This document shows, one piece after another, positions 24,490-31,716 of a DNA stretch of 64,000 bases (position 1 is the stretch's first letter; each line of letters begins with the position of its first letter). The position numbers and the translations under genes were made by a program. The stretch comes from Nocardia fusca NBRC 14340 (GTDB lineage Bacteria > Actinomycetota > Actinomycetes > Mycobacteriales > Mycobacteriaceae), in assembly GCF_001618425.1 (NCBI RefSeq), contig NZ_BDCU01000033.1, positions 62,001 to 126,000 of the forward strand. Reading direction: 5' to 3'. The notes under the pieces are model-generated. The model saw only the letters and a list, made by a program, of their open reading frames with translations, searched no databases and was not told the origin of the DNA.

Positions 24490-24517
24490 GGGTACTTTCA
24501 CAGGATAGGCAGTACCC
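24490..24517. promoter_or_regulatory. TetR operator before the hydrolase unit
   Basis: GGGTA-N18-TACCC with the same gggtactttc-type left half as the site at 23484. A longer perfect dyad (tgggtactttc at 24489, gaaagtaccca at 24520) overlaps it. It ends about 25 bases before the small ORF start. Confidence 0.7.
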
Positions 24518-24542
24518 AAGAAAGTACCCAATGGAGGGTTTC

Positions 24543-24734
24543 ATGGCTCGGGATCCGAACGTGAGTACGGCGGGCAGCGCTGCGCAGGTCCGCGAGGTCG
24601 TGGCGGTCTCCGCTACGGCTGACGCCGATCCCGCGTGGCTGTTGCGCCGACCGGAATCCAATCGCGCGGTGGCGTTCACGTTCGTCGTGCCGGATGGCTC
24701 CACCGTCGATCTCGCCTTCGATGGGCCGACGTGA
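24543..24734 (+). CDS. Small protein of unknown function
   Basis: This 63-residue frame starts at ATG 24543, preceded by a GGAGGG site overlapping an in-frame upstream ATG at 24531. It reads MARDPNVSTAGSAAQVREVV and ends in VPDGSTVDLAFDGPT. No family is recognised. It lies directly behind the TetR operator and ahead of an SDR remnant and the CocE-type hydrolase, so it could be a short leader gene of that transcript or the remnant of a longer gene. Confidence 0.45.
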   Translation: MARDPNVSTAGSAAQVREVVAVSATADADPAWLLRRPESNRAVAFTFVVPDGSTVDLAFDGPT

Positions 24735-24760
24735 GCGCTTGCGCCGGTGAACTATTCGCG

Positions 24761-24919
24761 CGCGACAAGCTCGTAGCCAAGGTCCCGTTGCCTCGCACCG
24801 GTGACCCCGGCGATATCGCGGAGGCTGCGGCCTCTCTCTGCTCACCCGCGGCGGGCTACGTGCCCGGCGTCGTCCTCGATGTCGACGGCGGCCTCGGCAT
24901 CGGATCCGCCATTCGCTGA
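24761..24919 (+). pseudogene. 3' remnant of an SDR gene (duplicate tail)
   Basis: The 52 codons from RDKLVAKVPLPRTGD to GVVLDVDGGLGIGSAIR match residue by residue the C-terminus of the SDR at 20286 (REKLIAKVPQRRTGQ ... GGLGIGSSIR), with clear nucleotide divergence. No N-terminal SDR sequence precedes it. It is the end of a lost paralogue in this locus. Confidence 0.75.
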
Positions 24920-25003
24920 AATCCCGCAGCCTTCCACCCGTCTCGAATGCCGACGGGTTTCTTCACCATCGTTTCCGCACGTCAGAAAGAGAGCACACCA
25001 GTT

Positions 25004-26674
25004 ATGTCCGGTATGGAAATCGAGTTCGATGTCGAGGCCACGATGCGCGACGGCACCATTCTGCGTGCGGATGTGTATCGCCCGGTCGGAGACGGTCCGT
25101 GGCCCGTTCTCATCCAGCGCACGCCCTATGACCGACGCGCCATGCTGCAGAATTTCATCGACCCGTTCGAGACGGTTTCTCGCGGCTACATCCTGATCCA
25201 TCAGGACACTCGCGGCCGGTTCGGTTCCGACGGCCCGTGGCTCCCGTTCACCTACGAGGTCGAGGACGGATACGACACCGTGCGCTGGGCGGCGAGCCTG
25301 CCCGGCAGCAACGGCGCCGTCGGCATGCTCGGTGCCAGCTACACCGGCAACACCCAGTGGGCAGCGGCAGTCGCGGCACCCCCGGAGCTGCGGGCAATCA
25401 GTCCGCAGGTCACCTGGTGCGACCCGAGTGACGGGCTGCTTTTCCGCGGTGGCGCAATCGAACTGGGCCTCTACGGGTTCTGGTCTCTGATGACCGGTGC
25501 CGGGGCGATCGCGGCGCGGGCACAGGACCCGGCAGCAGCCGTCACCGCCCTCGCCGCCCTCACCACCGACTACGACGGGCTCGTCCCCCGCGGTTACTGG
25601 GAACTGCCCGCCGGGGAACTGCCCGCCATCGCCCGCCACGGTGTCCCGGATATCGGGGTGCAGCGCGCACTCGCCGACCCTGCCAATTCCGACGGAGCGA
25701 CGATCGCCGGCAAACACAGCACCGTCGAGGCCGCCGCGCTCAACACCGGTGGCTGGTTCGACATCTTCCTGCAGGGCACCCTCGACAACCACACCGCCAT
25801 GGCGGCTCTGGGCAAACCCACCCGGTTGATCGTCGGGCCGTGGACCCACATGATCCGAATCGGAGCGTCGGGCAGCGTCGCCGGTGAGGTGAACTTCGGC
25901 CTGGCCTCGACACATCAGGGCATCGCGTTCGACCAGCTACAGCTGGACTGGTACGACCGCTGGCTCAAAGGCGTCGACAACGGCGCCGACGCCGAACCAC
26001 CCGTGAAGATTTTCGTCATGGGCATCAACCAGTGGCGCGACGAATCCGAATGGCCGCCCGCCCGCGCTGTCGACACCCCCTGGTACCTCGGCACCGACGC
26101 CACCCTCACCCCGACTCCACCCACCACCGAGCAGACCCCCGATCACTACCTCTACGACCCCGCGGACCCGGTTCGCACCCGCGGCGGCCATCTCGTGATG
26201 GCCTACGAATTCCCCGCGGGACAGTTCGACCAGGCCGCCACCGAGCAACGTCCCGACGTGCTGGTCTACACCAGCGAGCCCCTCACCGAGGACCTCGAAG
26301 TGACCGGCCGGGTCCGTATGCGGCTGCACGCCGCCACCGACGGACCCGCTACCGACTGGGTGGTGCGGCTGTGCGACGTCGACACCGACGGTGTCTCCCG
26401 CAACCTCTGCGACGGCATCCAGCGCATCCATGCCACCCCGGGCGAACCCGGCGAATACGAGATCGACCTGTGGTCCACCAGCAACGTCTTCCTCGCCGGC
26501 CACCGCATCCGGGTACAGGTCACCTCCAGCAACTTCCCCCGCTGGGACCGCAACCCCAACACAGGCGAACCCACCCGAACCGCCATCACCATGCGCACCG
26601 CCCGGCAGACGATCTTCCACGACACGGTACGACCCTCGCGCATCATCCTGCCGGTCATCCCCCGCACGCCATAG
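25004..26674 (+). CDS. CocE/NonD-family (X-Pro dipeptidyl-peptidase-like) hydrolase
   Basis: This 556-residue protein has an N-terminal alpha/beta hydrolase domain with the nucleophile GASYTG, the HQDTRGRFGSDG segment and a histidine in GPWTHM. A C-terminal jelly-roll (galactose-binding-like) domain with RVQVTSSNFPRWDRNPNTG follows, as in cocaine esterase. Such enzymes hydrolyse esters or acyl-amides. ATG 25004 (MSGMEIEF) was preferred to an in-frame ATG 57 bases upstream. By context it may release the acid that the neighbouring acyl-CoA synthetase activates. Confidence 0.9.
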   Translation: MSGMEIEFDVEATMRDGTILRADVYRPVGDGPWPVLIQRTPYDRRAMLQNFIDPFETVSRGYILIHQDTRGRFGSDGPWLPFTYEVEDGYDTVRWAASLPGSNGAVGMLGASYTGNTQWAAAVAAPPELRAISPQVTWCDPSDGLLFRGGAIELGLYGFWSLMTGAGAIAARAQDPAAAVTALAALTTDYDGLVPRGYWELPAGELPAIARHGVPDIGVQRALADPANSDGATIAGKHSTVEAAALNTGGWFDIFLQGTLDNHTAMAALGKPTRLIVGPWTHMIRIGASGSVAGEVNFGLASTHQGIAFDQLQLDWYDRWLKGVDNGADAEPPVKIFVMGINQWRDESEWPPARAVDTPWYLGTDATLTPTPPTTEQTPDHYLYDPADPVRTRGGHLVMAYEFPAGQFDQAATEQRPDVLVYTSEPLTEDLEVTGRVRMRLHAATDGPATDWVVRLCDVDTDGVSRNLCDGIQRIHATPGEPGEYEIDLWSTSNVFLAGHRIRVQVTSSNFPRWDRNPNTGEPTRTAITMRTARQTIFHDTVRPSRIILPVIPRTP

Positions 26675-26726
26675 CTCCGCCGCCCGCCCCGCAGCCGGGA
26701 CTTTCCGACCTTCGGCGGATCCGATC

Positions 26727-26770
26727 TCGATCCTTCCTGCCGAGCCTGTGTGCTCGGCAGGAAGGATCGA
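26727..26770 (+). terminator. Strong 19-bp hairpin after the hydrolase
   Basis: A perfect 19-bp stem with a 6-base loop (ctgtgt) lies 53 bases after the hydrolase stop. Core arms are cttcctgccgagc and gctcggcaggaag. It probably terminates the hydrolase transcript. Confidence 0.7.
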
Positions 26771-26799
26771 TTGATGTCGGAGACACGCGAATCCGTGAC

Positions 26800-26895
26800 C
26801 AGAAGCAGCCTGCCGAGCAACTACTTGCGCGGGTCGAGGAACAGGGAGTTGAGCTGCGCGGCCCGGACGGGCTGTTGAACCGGCGGGCGTTGCAG
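26800..26895 (+). pseudogene. Possible IS256-type transposase N-terminal remnant
   Basis: One frame reads EQLLARVEEQGVELRGPDGLL, like the opening of IS256-family transposases (LVEQARAEGVELxGPGGLL). Nothing else of the gene follows. The remaining part of the 26775-27150 gap shows no gene. Confidence 0.35.
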
Positions 26896-27153
26896 TGCGG
26901 CCGACCCGAATGCGCGACAGGATCGCTACCACAGCTCAGCCCGAGTCCGGCAAGCCGAGTGACCGCTGGGCCGCGCGGTGACAGCGGAAAGCCGAGGCCC
27001 TCGCCCGTGCATGACCTGCTCGTCGGCAGGCGATCCCGACCCCCGCAGCTGGTTCACGAGTTCGAGAACCGCGCCGAACTCACTCCCTTTTGCGCGACAG
27101 TGCCCCATATCGGAAGTCCGACCCGGAAACTCTGGCGTATTCCTGGTTATGCA

Positions 27154-27200
27154 CCGATAAAAAACAGCAGGTCAAGCCACTCTCTGGGCTTGACCTGCTG
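27154..27200 (-). terminator. Original terminator of tRNA-Asn, separated by the integrated element
   Basis: Read on the minus strand: a 12-bp stem (cagcaggtcaag / cttgacctgctg) followed by TTTTTTAT. It lies 4 bases beyond the tRNA 3'-end fragment at 27205. It now stands 9.5 kb from the intact tRNA gene. Confidence 0.75.
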
Positions 27201-27204
27201 CTTC

Positions 27205-27240
27205 TGCTCCCCCAACTGGACTCGAACCAGTAACCTGCCG
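27205..27240 (-). repeat. Attachment site (left), duplicated 3' end of tRNA-Asn
   Basis: These 36 bases are identical to 36711-36746 (begins tgctcccccaactgg, ends aacctgccg). They cover the tRNA-Asn 3' half from the acceptor stem into the anticodon stem. Immediately beyond, both flanks diverge. This is the host-derived end left after integration. Confidence 0.92.
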
Positions 27241-27373
27241 GTACGTTTTCGGCCATTCCGGTACGTCCGCACTCGTCTACCGTTGTCCGGGAAGGCCTTG
27301 CTACACAGTGGATTACAGTCCAATTAGCGTCCGCTACCGTCCGCCTAAATCCGGCCGAATCCGACACCGTTTA

Positions 27374-27389
27374 TACGGGGAAAGTACGG
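27374..27389. repeat. Candidate integrase arm site, left
   Basis: The 16-mer tacggggaaagtacgg is repeated exactly at 36622-36637, close to the other attachment site. Repeats inside both ends of an integrated element are typical integrase arm-binding sites. Confidence 0.6.
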
Positions 27390-27492
27390 AGTACAGGTCA
27401 ACCATGTCGCTCATCGACGCGGTTGCCCTCCGATTTCGGTGATCGCCGAAGAACTCCAGCGGGGTCATTTTGCTGGCGCCGACAAAATGATC

Positions 27493-27524
27493 GGCCGGGG
27501 TACTCGGTGGTGAGTACCCCGGCC
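27493..27524. terminator. 13-bp perfect hairpin near the left end of the element
   Basis: The stem ggccggggtactc / gagtaccccggcc has loop ggtggt. It lies 160 bases beyond the minus-strand 25-aa gene and could end that transcript. A further 9-bp hairpin (caggtgagc / gctcacctg) sits at 27628-27651, about 30 bases after that gene. The rest of 27390-27680 holds no gene I can support. Confidence 0.5.
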
Positions 27525-27682
27525 ACTTCCTGTGATCCCAGGTTGTCGACCTCGGCAAGCTGGGCGACCAGGGAATTCCCTACGCCCGGCGGACTGCATT
27601 CGAACCTGCACGGTCACCAGCCCCGCACAGGTGAGCAACAGTGCTCACCTGCTGGCAAGTGACCCAAATGGGTCAGTAGCAC

Positions 27683-27760
27683 CTACGCCCGGAACATCAC
27701 CACGGCGAACCAGGCCAGCCCCGCGGAGAGCAGGACCAGGGCGACGCCGTGGCCGCTCAC
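27683..27760 (-). CDS. Very small membrane protein (25 aa)
   Basis: The GTG start overlaps the stop of the 102-aa gene (GTGA), giving translational coupling. The 25-residue product is one hydrophobic segment (GVALVLLSAGLAWFAVVMF) with a short basic end (FRA). It is too short for normal gene finders. Coupling plus a clean membrane helix argue for a real gene. The function is unknown; small hold-like or regulatory membrane peptides are common in mobile elements. Confidence 0.5.
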   Translation of the reverse strand: MSGHGVALVLLSAGLAWFAVVMFRA

Positions 27761-28065
27761 AGCTGCACGACCGGCCAGCGGTACCCGCGCGGGTAGATCT
27801 GCATCGGCGTGACCAAGGCGGCGTGCTCGGTGATCGCGTGGCGGACCGCGTCGGCGTGTTCAAACGATGGGACCACCACCGCCGCCGCGCCGTGTTCCAT
27901 GATGGCGCCGGCCAGAATCAACGACGTTGCCAGCGGCCCGGTATCGATACGGACCGTCCACACGATCGTGTAGCCATGCTTTTCCGCCACCTTGAAGACG
28001 TCCACCCCGTCCCCGAACACGTCTCTGCGGATCATGGCGACAGCCCGCTGAATATCCCCGACCAC
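27757..28065 (-). CDS. Mobile-element hypothetical protein (102 aa)
   Basis: The GTG at 28065 was selected because an AAGGGG ribosome site lies 6 bases upstream; a TTG at 28176 would give 139 residues. The product has alternating helix and strand segments (TIVWTVRIDTG, AAAVVVPSFEHADAVRHAIT) and ends PRGYRWPVVQL. It slightly resembles the catalytic-domain fold of small recombinases, but no catalytic motif is visible. It is divergent from the Xre/TPR-like regulator, with an operator-like repeat between them, suggesting a regulated accessory pair. Confidence 0.65.
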   Translation of the reverse strand: MVGDIQRAVAMIRRDVFGDGVDVFKVAEKHGYTIVWTVRIDTGPLATSLILAGAIMEHGAAAVVVPSFEHADAVRHAITEHAALVTPMQIYPRGYRWPVVQL

Positions 28066-28180
28066 TGTGCACCCCTTGCGCCCCGACTCTGCAGATTGGA
28101 GAGCACCCGCCGCCAGGGCAGTCGGGGTCAAACCTGACGGCGGGGCTACCGTGACGTTAAATCTGCTGGTAGACAACGAA

Positions 28181-28198
28181 TGTTCGACGATTGTTCGA
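28181..28198. promoter_or_regulatory. Direct-repeat operator between the 102-aa gene and the Xre gene
   Basis: Two copies of tgttcga are spaced 11 bases start to start (cgat between them), one helical turn, in the divergent promoter region 26 bases before the Xre ATG. They are probably bound by the Xre protein. Confidence 0.5.
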
Positions 28199-28223
28199 AA
28201 CGAAACCTGCTACCGTCGAGGAC

Positions 28224-29390
28224 ATGCAGCAAGGCGAGACTGTCGGCGAGCACATTGCACACTGGCGCAAGGTCCGCGGGCTCACCCAGCACCAACTGGC
28301 GGCCCGTGCCAACGTCTCCCGGTCGATGCTCGCCCAGGTGGAAACCGGGAAGGCATCCGCGTCCACGGTATGGGTCGGGGCCATCGCCAACGCGCTACGG
28401 GTCGACGCCTCCCGGCTCTACGGCGCCGGGCACGAACCCGAACCGCTGGCGGATGTCCTGCCGGTCCTGCGCCGCGCGCTCGCCGCGACCGATCCACTGG
28501 ACCCCGATACCGAGCCCGTGCCGCTCGACGAATTGCGGCGCCTGTCGGCCAAGGTGGCGCGCTGGCGAATCGACGCCCGGTATCGACGCATCGCTGATGT
28601 CCTGCCAGATCTCGTGGACTCCCTGCTGGTCGCCGGGGACCAGACCGGACGGCCGGCCTATGCGATGCTGACCGACGCCTACCGGGCCGCGAACACAGTC
28701 GCGCACAAGTTCGGATACACCGACCTGTCTCTCACCGCTACAGAGCGCATGGAGTGGGCAGCCACCCGGTCCGGCGATCCACTGCTGTTGGCGACCACGC
28801 ACTACGTGAAGGCCGCGAGTCTGGCCCGTATCGGTGCGTCTGCACACGCTCTGCGGCTGCTGAATCGGTCCATGTCCGATATCGAGCCGCTCGTCGAGGA
28901 GGACGCGACCGCGGCGGCCGTGTATTCGATCCTGCATATGCGCGCCGGGACCATCGCCGCTGCGACCGGCGACGCTGATACCTCCCGCGGCCACCTCGCG
29001 GTAGCGGAGCGGCTCGCGCCCCAGATCGGCGACCGGGTGATCTACGGCAGTCCGGTCGGGCCCGCGAACGTGCGCCTGTATCAGCTGTGCGCCGAGGTCG
29101 ACCTGGGCGAGCCGGGGCGCGCGGTCGACATCGCGAAAGGCACTCGGCTCCCGCAAGGGATGGCCGCCGAGCGGCAGGCGTATTTCTGGGTCGACGCCGC
29201 GCGGGCGCACCTCCTCAACGGGGACCCCGATTCCGCGATCGGCGCACTCCTGGAATCGCGTCTGGCCGCGCCGGAGCACTTCCGATCGAGCCCGGCCGTG
29301 AAGAACGCCATCCGCACCACGGCCCAGCAGCAGCGGCGTGCGAACGACAGCCTTCGGAGTCTGGCGAACGCTGCGGGCATCGACGACTGA
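28224..29390 (+). CDS. Xre-family regulator with TPR-like C-terminal domain
   Basis: This 388-residue protein has an N-terminal lambda-repressor-type helix-turn-helix (about 10-65; GLTQHQLAARANVSRSMLAQ) followed by an alpha-helical repeat region of about 280 residues rich in alanine and leucine, like tetratricopeptide or transcriptional-activator helical repeats. ATG 28224 has a GAGG site. Regulators of this kind in actinobacteria often respond to peptides or control mobile elements. It faces away from the 102-aa gene. It is separated from the main element operon and transcribed toward it. Confidence 0.85.
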   Translation: MQQGETVGEHIAHWRKVRGLTQHQLAARANVSRSMLAQVETGKASASTVWVGAIANALRVDASRLYGAGHEPEPLADVLPVLRRALAATDPLDPDTEPVPLDELRRLSAKVARWRIDARYRRIADVLPDLVDSLLVAGDQTGRPAYAMLTDAYRAANTVAHKFGYTDLSLTATERMEWAATRSGDPLLLATTHYVKAASLARIGASAHALRLLNRSMSDIEPLVEEDATAAAVYSILHMRAGTIAAATGDADTSRGHLAVAERLAPQIGDRVIYGSPVGPANVRLYQLCAEVDLGEPGRAVDIAKGTRLPQGMAAERQAYFWVDAARAHLLNGDPDSAIGALLESRLAAPEHFRSSPAVKNAIRTTAQQQRRANDSLRSLANAAGIDD

Positions 29391-29549
29391 CACCGGCGTA
29401 GCTCGAGCAATCGTCACTGTGACATACCTGGTGTCAGCCAGGCGGACAGCAGGGCAGTTTTCAGGGGATCCCCCGAAAAGGGTGTGCGTTCGACGTACCC
29501 CCTTCCGCGTCGATGAGCGACACGGTTGCCGGGTCCTGCCGGGACCTCG

Positions 29550-29578
29550 CAAGGGGGTCAGCGAGATTGACCCCCTTG
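29550..29578 (+). terminator. Terminator-like hairpin after the Xre/TPR gene
   Basis: A perfect 11-bp stem caagggggtca / tgacccccttg with a 7-base loop lies 160 bases after the stop. The following stretch to 29760 has no gene but contains the GC palindrome ccccccgggggg at 29728-29739 within a G-rich tract. Confidence 0.55.
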
Positions 29579-29760
29579 AACCGTGGGCGCCGGCCTACCG
29601 TTGCCCGCGGAGCAACAGGTGAGTGTGAGCCGGGCTCACTCCCAGGGGTGTCGGTTCAGCAGACGCCCTTGCCCCGGGATCCCCAGACCCGTATCCGGCC
29701 TGAGCGTCTACGACTATGGGGTACCTGCCCCCCGGGGGGAGGGGGGGTATCCCGGACGGA

Positions 29761-30036
29761 TCAGTACCCCGTTCCGTCCCACGGCTCGACTTCAAGGGGA
29801 ACCACCACGGAGTCTTCCTCCGCTTCCCACCGATCGAGCACCCGGATACTCCGGTCAACGTCGCGGAGCTCGGCGACCAATCGCGCGATCACATGGGGCG
29901 GCACCCCGTCGTCGAGGTGGCCGGCCAGCTTGTCCCGCAACGCCACCAGTAGCGCGCGTTCCGAGACCTGGGCGGCGGCAAGTATCTCCTGCGGCCGCTC
30001 ATCGTCGCTGACCACATGAAGTTTTTTCCGGGACAT
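29761..30036 (-). CDS. Small helical protein, possible small-terminase-like
   Basis: This 91-residue protein starts from ATG 30036 with an excellent GGAGGTGA site. The middle (SERALLVALRDKLAGHLDDG, then VPPHVIARLVAELRDVDRSI) is a two-helix pattern that I associate with small terminase subunits of corynebacterial and mycobacterial phages (ERxLLVALRDRIAxxIDxGVPxRDLAxLxRRLxEIxREI). If correct, the element would encode its own DNA-packaging specificity factor, as satellites do. The assignment rests on pattern memory only. It is the last gene of the long minus-strand operon. Confidence 0.5.
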   Translation of the reverse strand: MSRKKLHVVSDDERPQEILAAAQVSERALLVALRDKLAGHLDDGVPPHVIARLVAELRDVDRSIRVLDRWEAEEDSVVVPLEVEPWDGTGY

Positions 30037-30143
30037 GCGCTGTCACCTCCATACGTTTTTTTCGCCCGGGGGGAGGACTCGCCTATGCCGGAGGAGGCGA
30101 GCGGCGGGCGGCTGACCCCCTCCCCCAGGGTGGATCACACGCC

Positions 30144-30353
30144 TCAGCCGCACTCGCAGCCGTCGCTGCTGGCCCTGCTCTTGCTGGCTGTCCCGCGCTG
30201 CTGCCTGTTGCGGCCCGGTAGTGCACTGACTGGTATCTCTCGGGTCATGACCGGGCGGCCGTTGATGCTGACCGTCTGCTGTACGACCGGTACGCCCTTG
30301 CTGCGGGTCACCTTGGTGGTGACTTTCTGACTGCGTGGTCTCCTCGGTGGCAT
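30144..30353 (-). CDS. Small basic hypothetical protein
   Basis: This 69-residue, arginine/lysine-rich product (MPPRRPRSQKVTTKVTRSKG at the start, CECG at the end) starts from an ATG with a GAGAGGC-type site, 46 bases after the preceding gene. The charge suggests nucleic-acid or protein binding. No family is recognised. It is part of the element operon. Confidence 0.55.
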   Translation of the reverse strand: MPPRRPRSQKVTTKVTRSKGVPVVQQTVSINGRPVMTREIPVSALPGRNRQQRGTASKSRASSDGCECG

Positions 30354-30399
30354 TGCCTTGCCTCTCTCTCGATGTGTGCGGTGGTGGCTGCTCTGTGCG

Positions 30400-31179
30400 T
30401 CACCCGGCGGAGAATGCGCCGTTCCTGATCGCTTCGCGTACCGCTGCATCGCGCGTCTCGGTCCGCTCTTTCTCCTCGAGCGCCCAGACCTTGCGTGCGG
30501 CGGTGGTGGCCTCATCGGCGGTGGGGAACCACAGCTCGGCCCCGGCCATGGCGCCGGTGAGGTAGTAGTCCGGGACGCTGGTGGCGCTCGCGTTGCGCAC
30601 GGGCCGCGGGTCTCGCCACTGCCCGCAGTCCACGCCTTTGTGCTCATACCCGTATCCGGGCGGGGTGGTGGCACGGCGCAGGGCATAGAGCGCGTCGAGC
30701 TCGGCAACGTTGGTGGGCAGCTCGGCTACCACCCGCGCGTCATCGTGGCGGTTGCCTTTGACCAGTGCCGAGAGATTCTTGTCATCGAGGCCGGCCACAT
30801 GCTCGATCGCTGAGATGAGCGGCGCGGCGAGTGCGGCGAGTTCGGCCGTGAGGTGGTCGTGGTGAACTCGCAGGGCTTCGACCACTGCCCGGCCGGCGCG
30901 GTCGCGGGCCTGAGACCAGGCGGTGAACCTGAGTCCCGCGGCGTACTGACTGGCCGACAGGGCTTCGATGCGCTCGGCGGATTCCCGGTTGAGGTAGGCG
31001 GCGATGATGGGTTCTCGGTCGACCTCGTTGCGGGGCTGTGCGGCTTCGACGTCGTTGAGCAGGTCGAGCGCTTCGGTGACCGGCTTGGGGAGCTTGATGC
31101 CGCGGTGGGTGAGACCGTCGCAGGTCCGGTGCGCAGTGAACTGCGGCTGAGCGTTGCGGAACTGTCCGATATTGCTCAT
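30400..31179 (-). CDS. Mobile-element hypothetical protein (259 aa)
   Basis: This mostly helical protein (long central helices TAWSQARDRAGRAVVEALRV, HHDHLTAELAALAAPLISA) has an aromatic-rich middle (PPGYGYEHKGVDCGQWRDP) and a C-terminal coiled segment (KVWALEEKERTETRD). ATG 31179 overlaps the stop of the 64-aa gene (ATGA). I recognise no domain. Position between the RepA-like ATPase and the terminase-like gene is where satellites carry morphogenesis-interference or packaging genes, but that is only context. Confidence 0.65.
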   Translation of the reverse strand: MSNIGQFRNAQPQFTAHRTCDGLTHRGIKLPKPVTEALDLLNDVEAAQPRNEVDREPIIAAYLNRESAERIEALSASQYAAGLRFTAWSQARDRAGRAVVEALRVHHDHLTAELAALAAPLISAIEHVAGLDDKNLSALVKGNRHDDARVVAELPTNVAELDALYALRRATTPPGYGYEHKGVDCGQWRDPRPVRNASATSVPDYYLTGAMAGAELWFPTADEATTAARKVWALEEKERTETRDAAVREAIRNGAFSAG

Positions 31180-31370
31180 GCGGCGGTGCCTCCTCCGGCA
31201 CGGCGGAATGCCGCGGTGGCGCGGGCCTTCTTGGCTTCCGAACTGGTCGGCGGCGCCTCCTCGGTGTCGCTGGGCTCCCGCACGCTGGCGGCGAATGCTT
31301 CCCACTCGGCATCGCTCATGGATGCGGCGTAGGCGTACGCGGCGTCTCGCAGGATGGTCAAATCTGCCAC
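31176..31370 (-). CDS. Small hypothetical protein (64 aa)
   Basis: An acidic N-terminal half (MSDAEWEAFAASVREPSD) is followed by a basic tail. ATG 31370 is 5 bases after the HTH gene, and the stop overlaps the next start (ATGA). It is tightly packed in the element operon. No family recognised. Confidence 0.6.
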   Translation of the reverse strand: MADLTILRDAAYAYAASMSDAEWEAFAASVREPSDTEEAPPTSSEAKKARATAAFRRAGGGTAA

Positions 31371-31374
31371 TGTG

Positions 31375-31716
31375 TTACTCCGTTCTTCCTTGGGCGTATT
31401 CGCTGACGGTGCGGCGGTCGAACACCCACGCTCGGCCCGCGCGCTGCCCGTCGAGGTCGGCGGCCAGGCGGCGGACGTGGCGGGCGGTGCACCCGAGTAG
31501 CCGGGCGGCTTCCGTCACTCCGATCACTTCCGAGTTTCGATCGGTGGTGTCGGGGCCGTGTCCGGTGTGGGACGCGCATTCGACCAGTTCGGCGTCGAGG
31601 CGGGTGTCGATGCGCCTGAGCCATTCCGGGACCGGGGCGCCCATGCGACGACGGGCGCGCAGCATCTCGGAGACGGCGTACCGGCACGCCTTGAGTTCAT
31701 CCTCACGAAGCGTCAT
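31375..31716 (-). CDS. Helix-turn-helix (excisionase/MerR-like) protein
   Basis: This 113-residue protein has an N-terminal helical part and a C-terminal HTH_17-type winged motif (VIGVTEAARLLGCTARHVRR, then AGRAWVFDRRTVSEYAQGR), the form found in excisionases and small plasmid regulators. It overlaps the end of the RepA-like gene by 14 bases. It may regulate or assist replication of the excised element. Confidence 0.75.
   Translation of the reverse strand: MTLREDELKACRYAVSEMLRARRRMGAPVPEWLRRIDTRLDAELVECASHTGHGPDTTDRNSEVIGVTEAARLLGCTARHVRRLAADLDGQRAGRAWVFDRRTVSEYAQGRTE

Noticed and set aside
27205..27240. Second tRNA gene at the left end of the element
   Set aside because: Only the 3' half of tRNA-Asn is present (acceptor, T arm and part of the anticodon stem); there is no D arm or anticodon, so it is an attachment-site duplicate.
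29728..29739. GC palindrome ccccccgggggg as an origin or resolution site
   Set aside because: It is a low-complexity G/C tract without flanking symmetry or repeats; no evidence for function.
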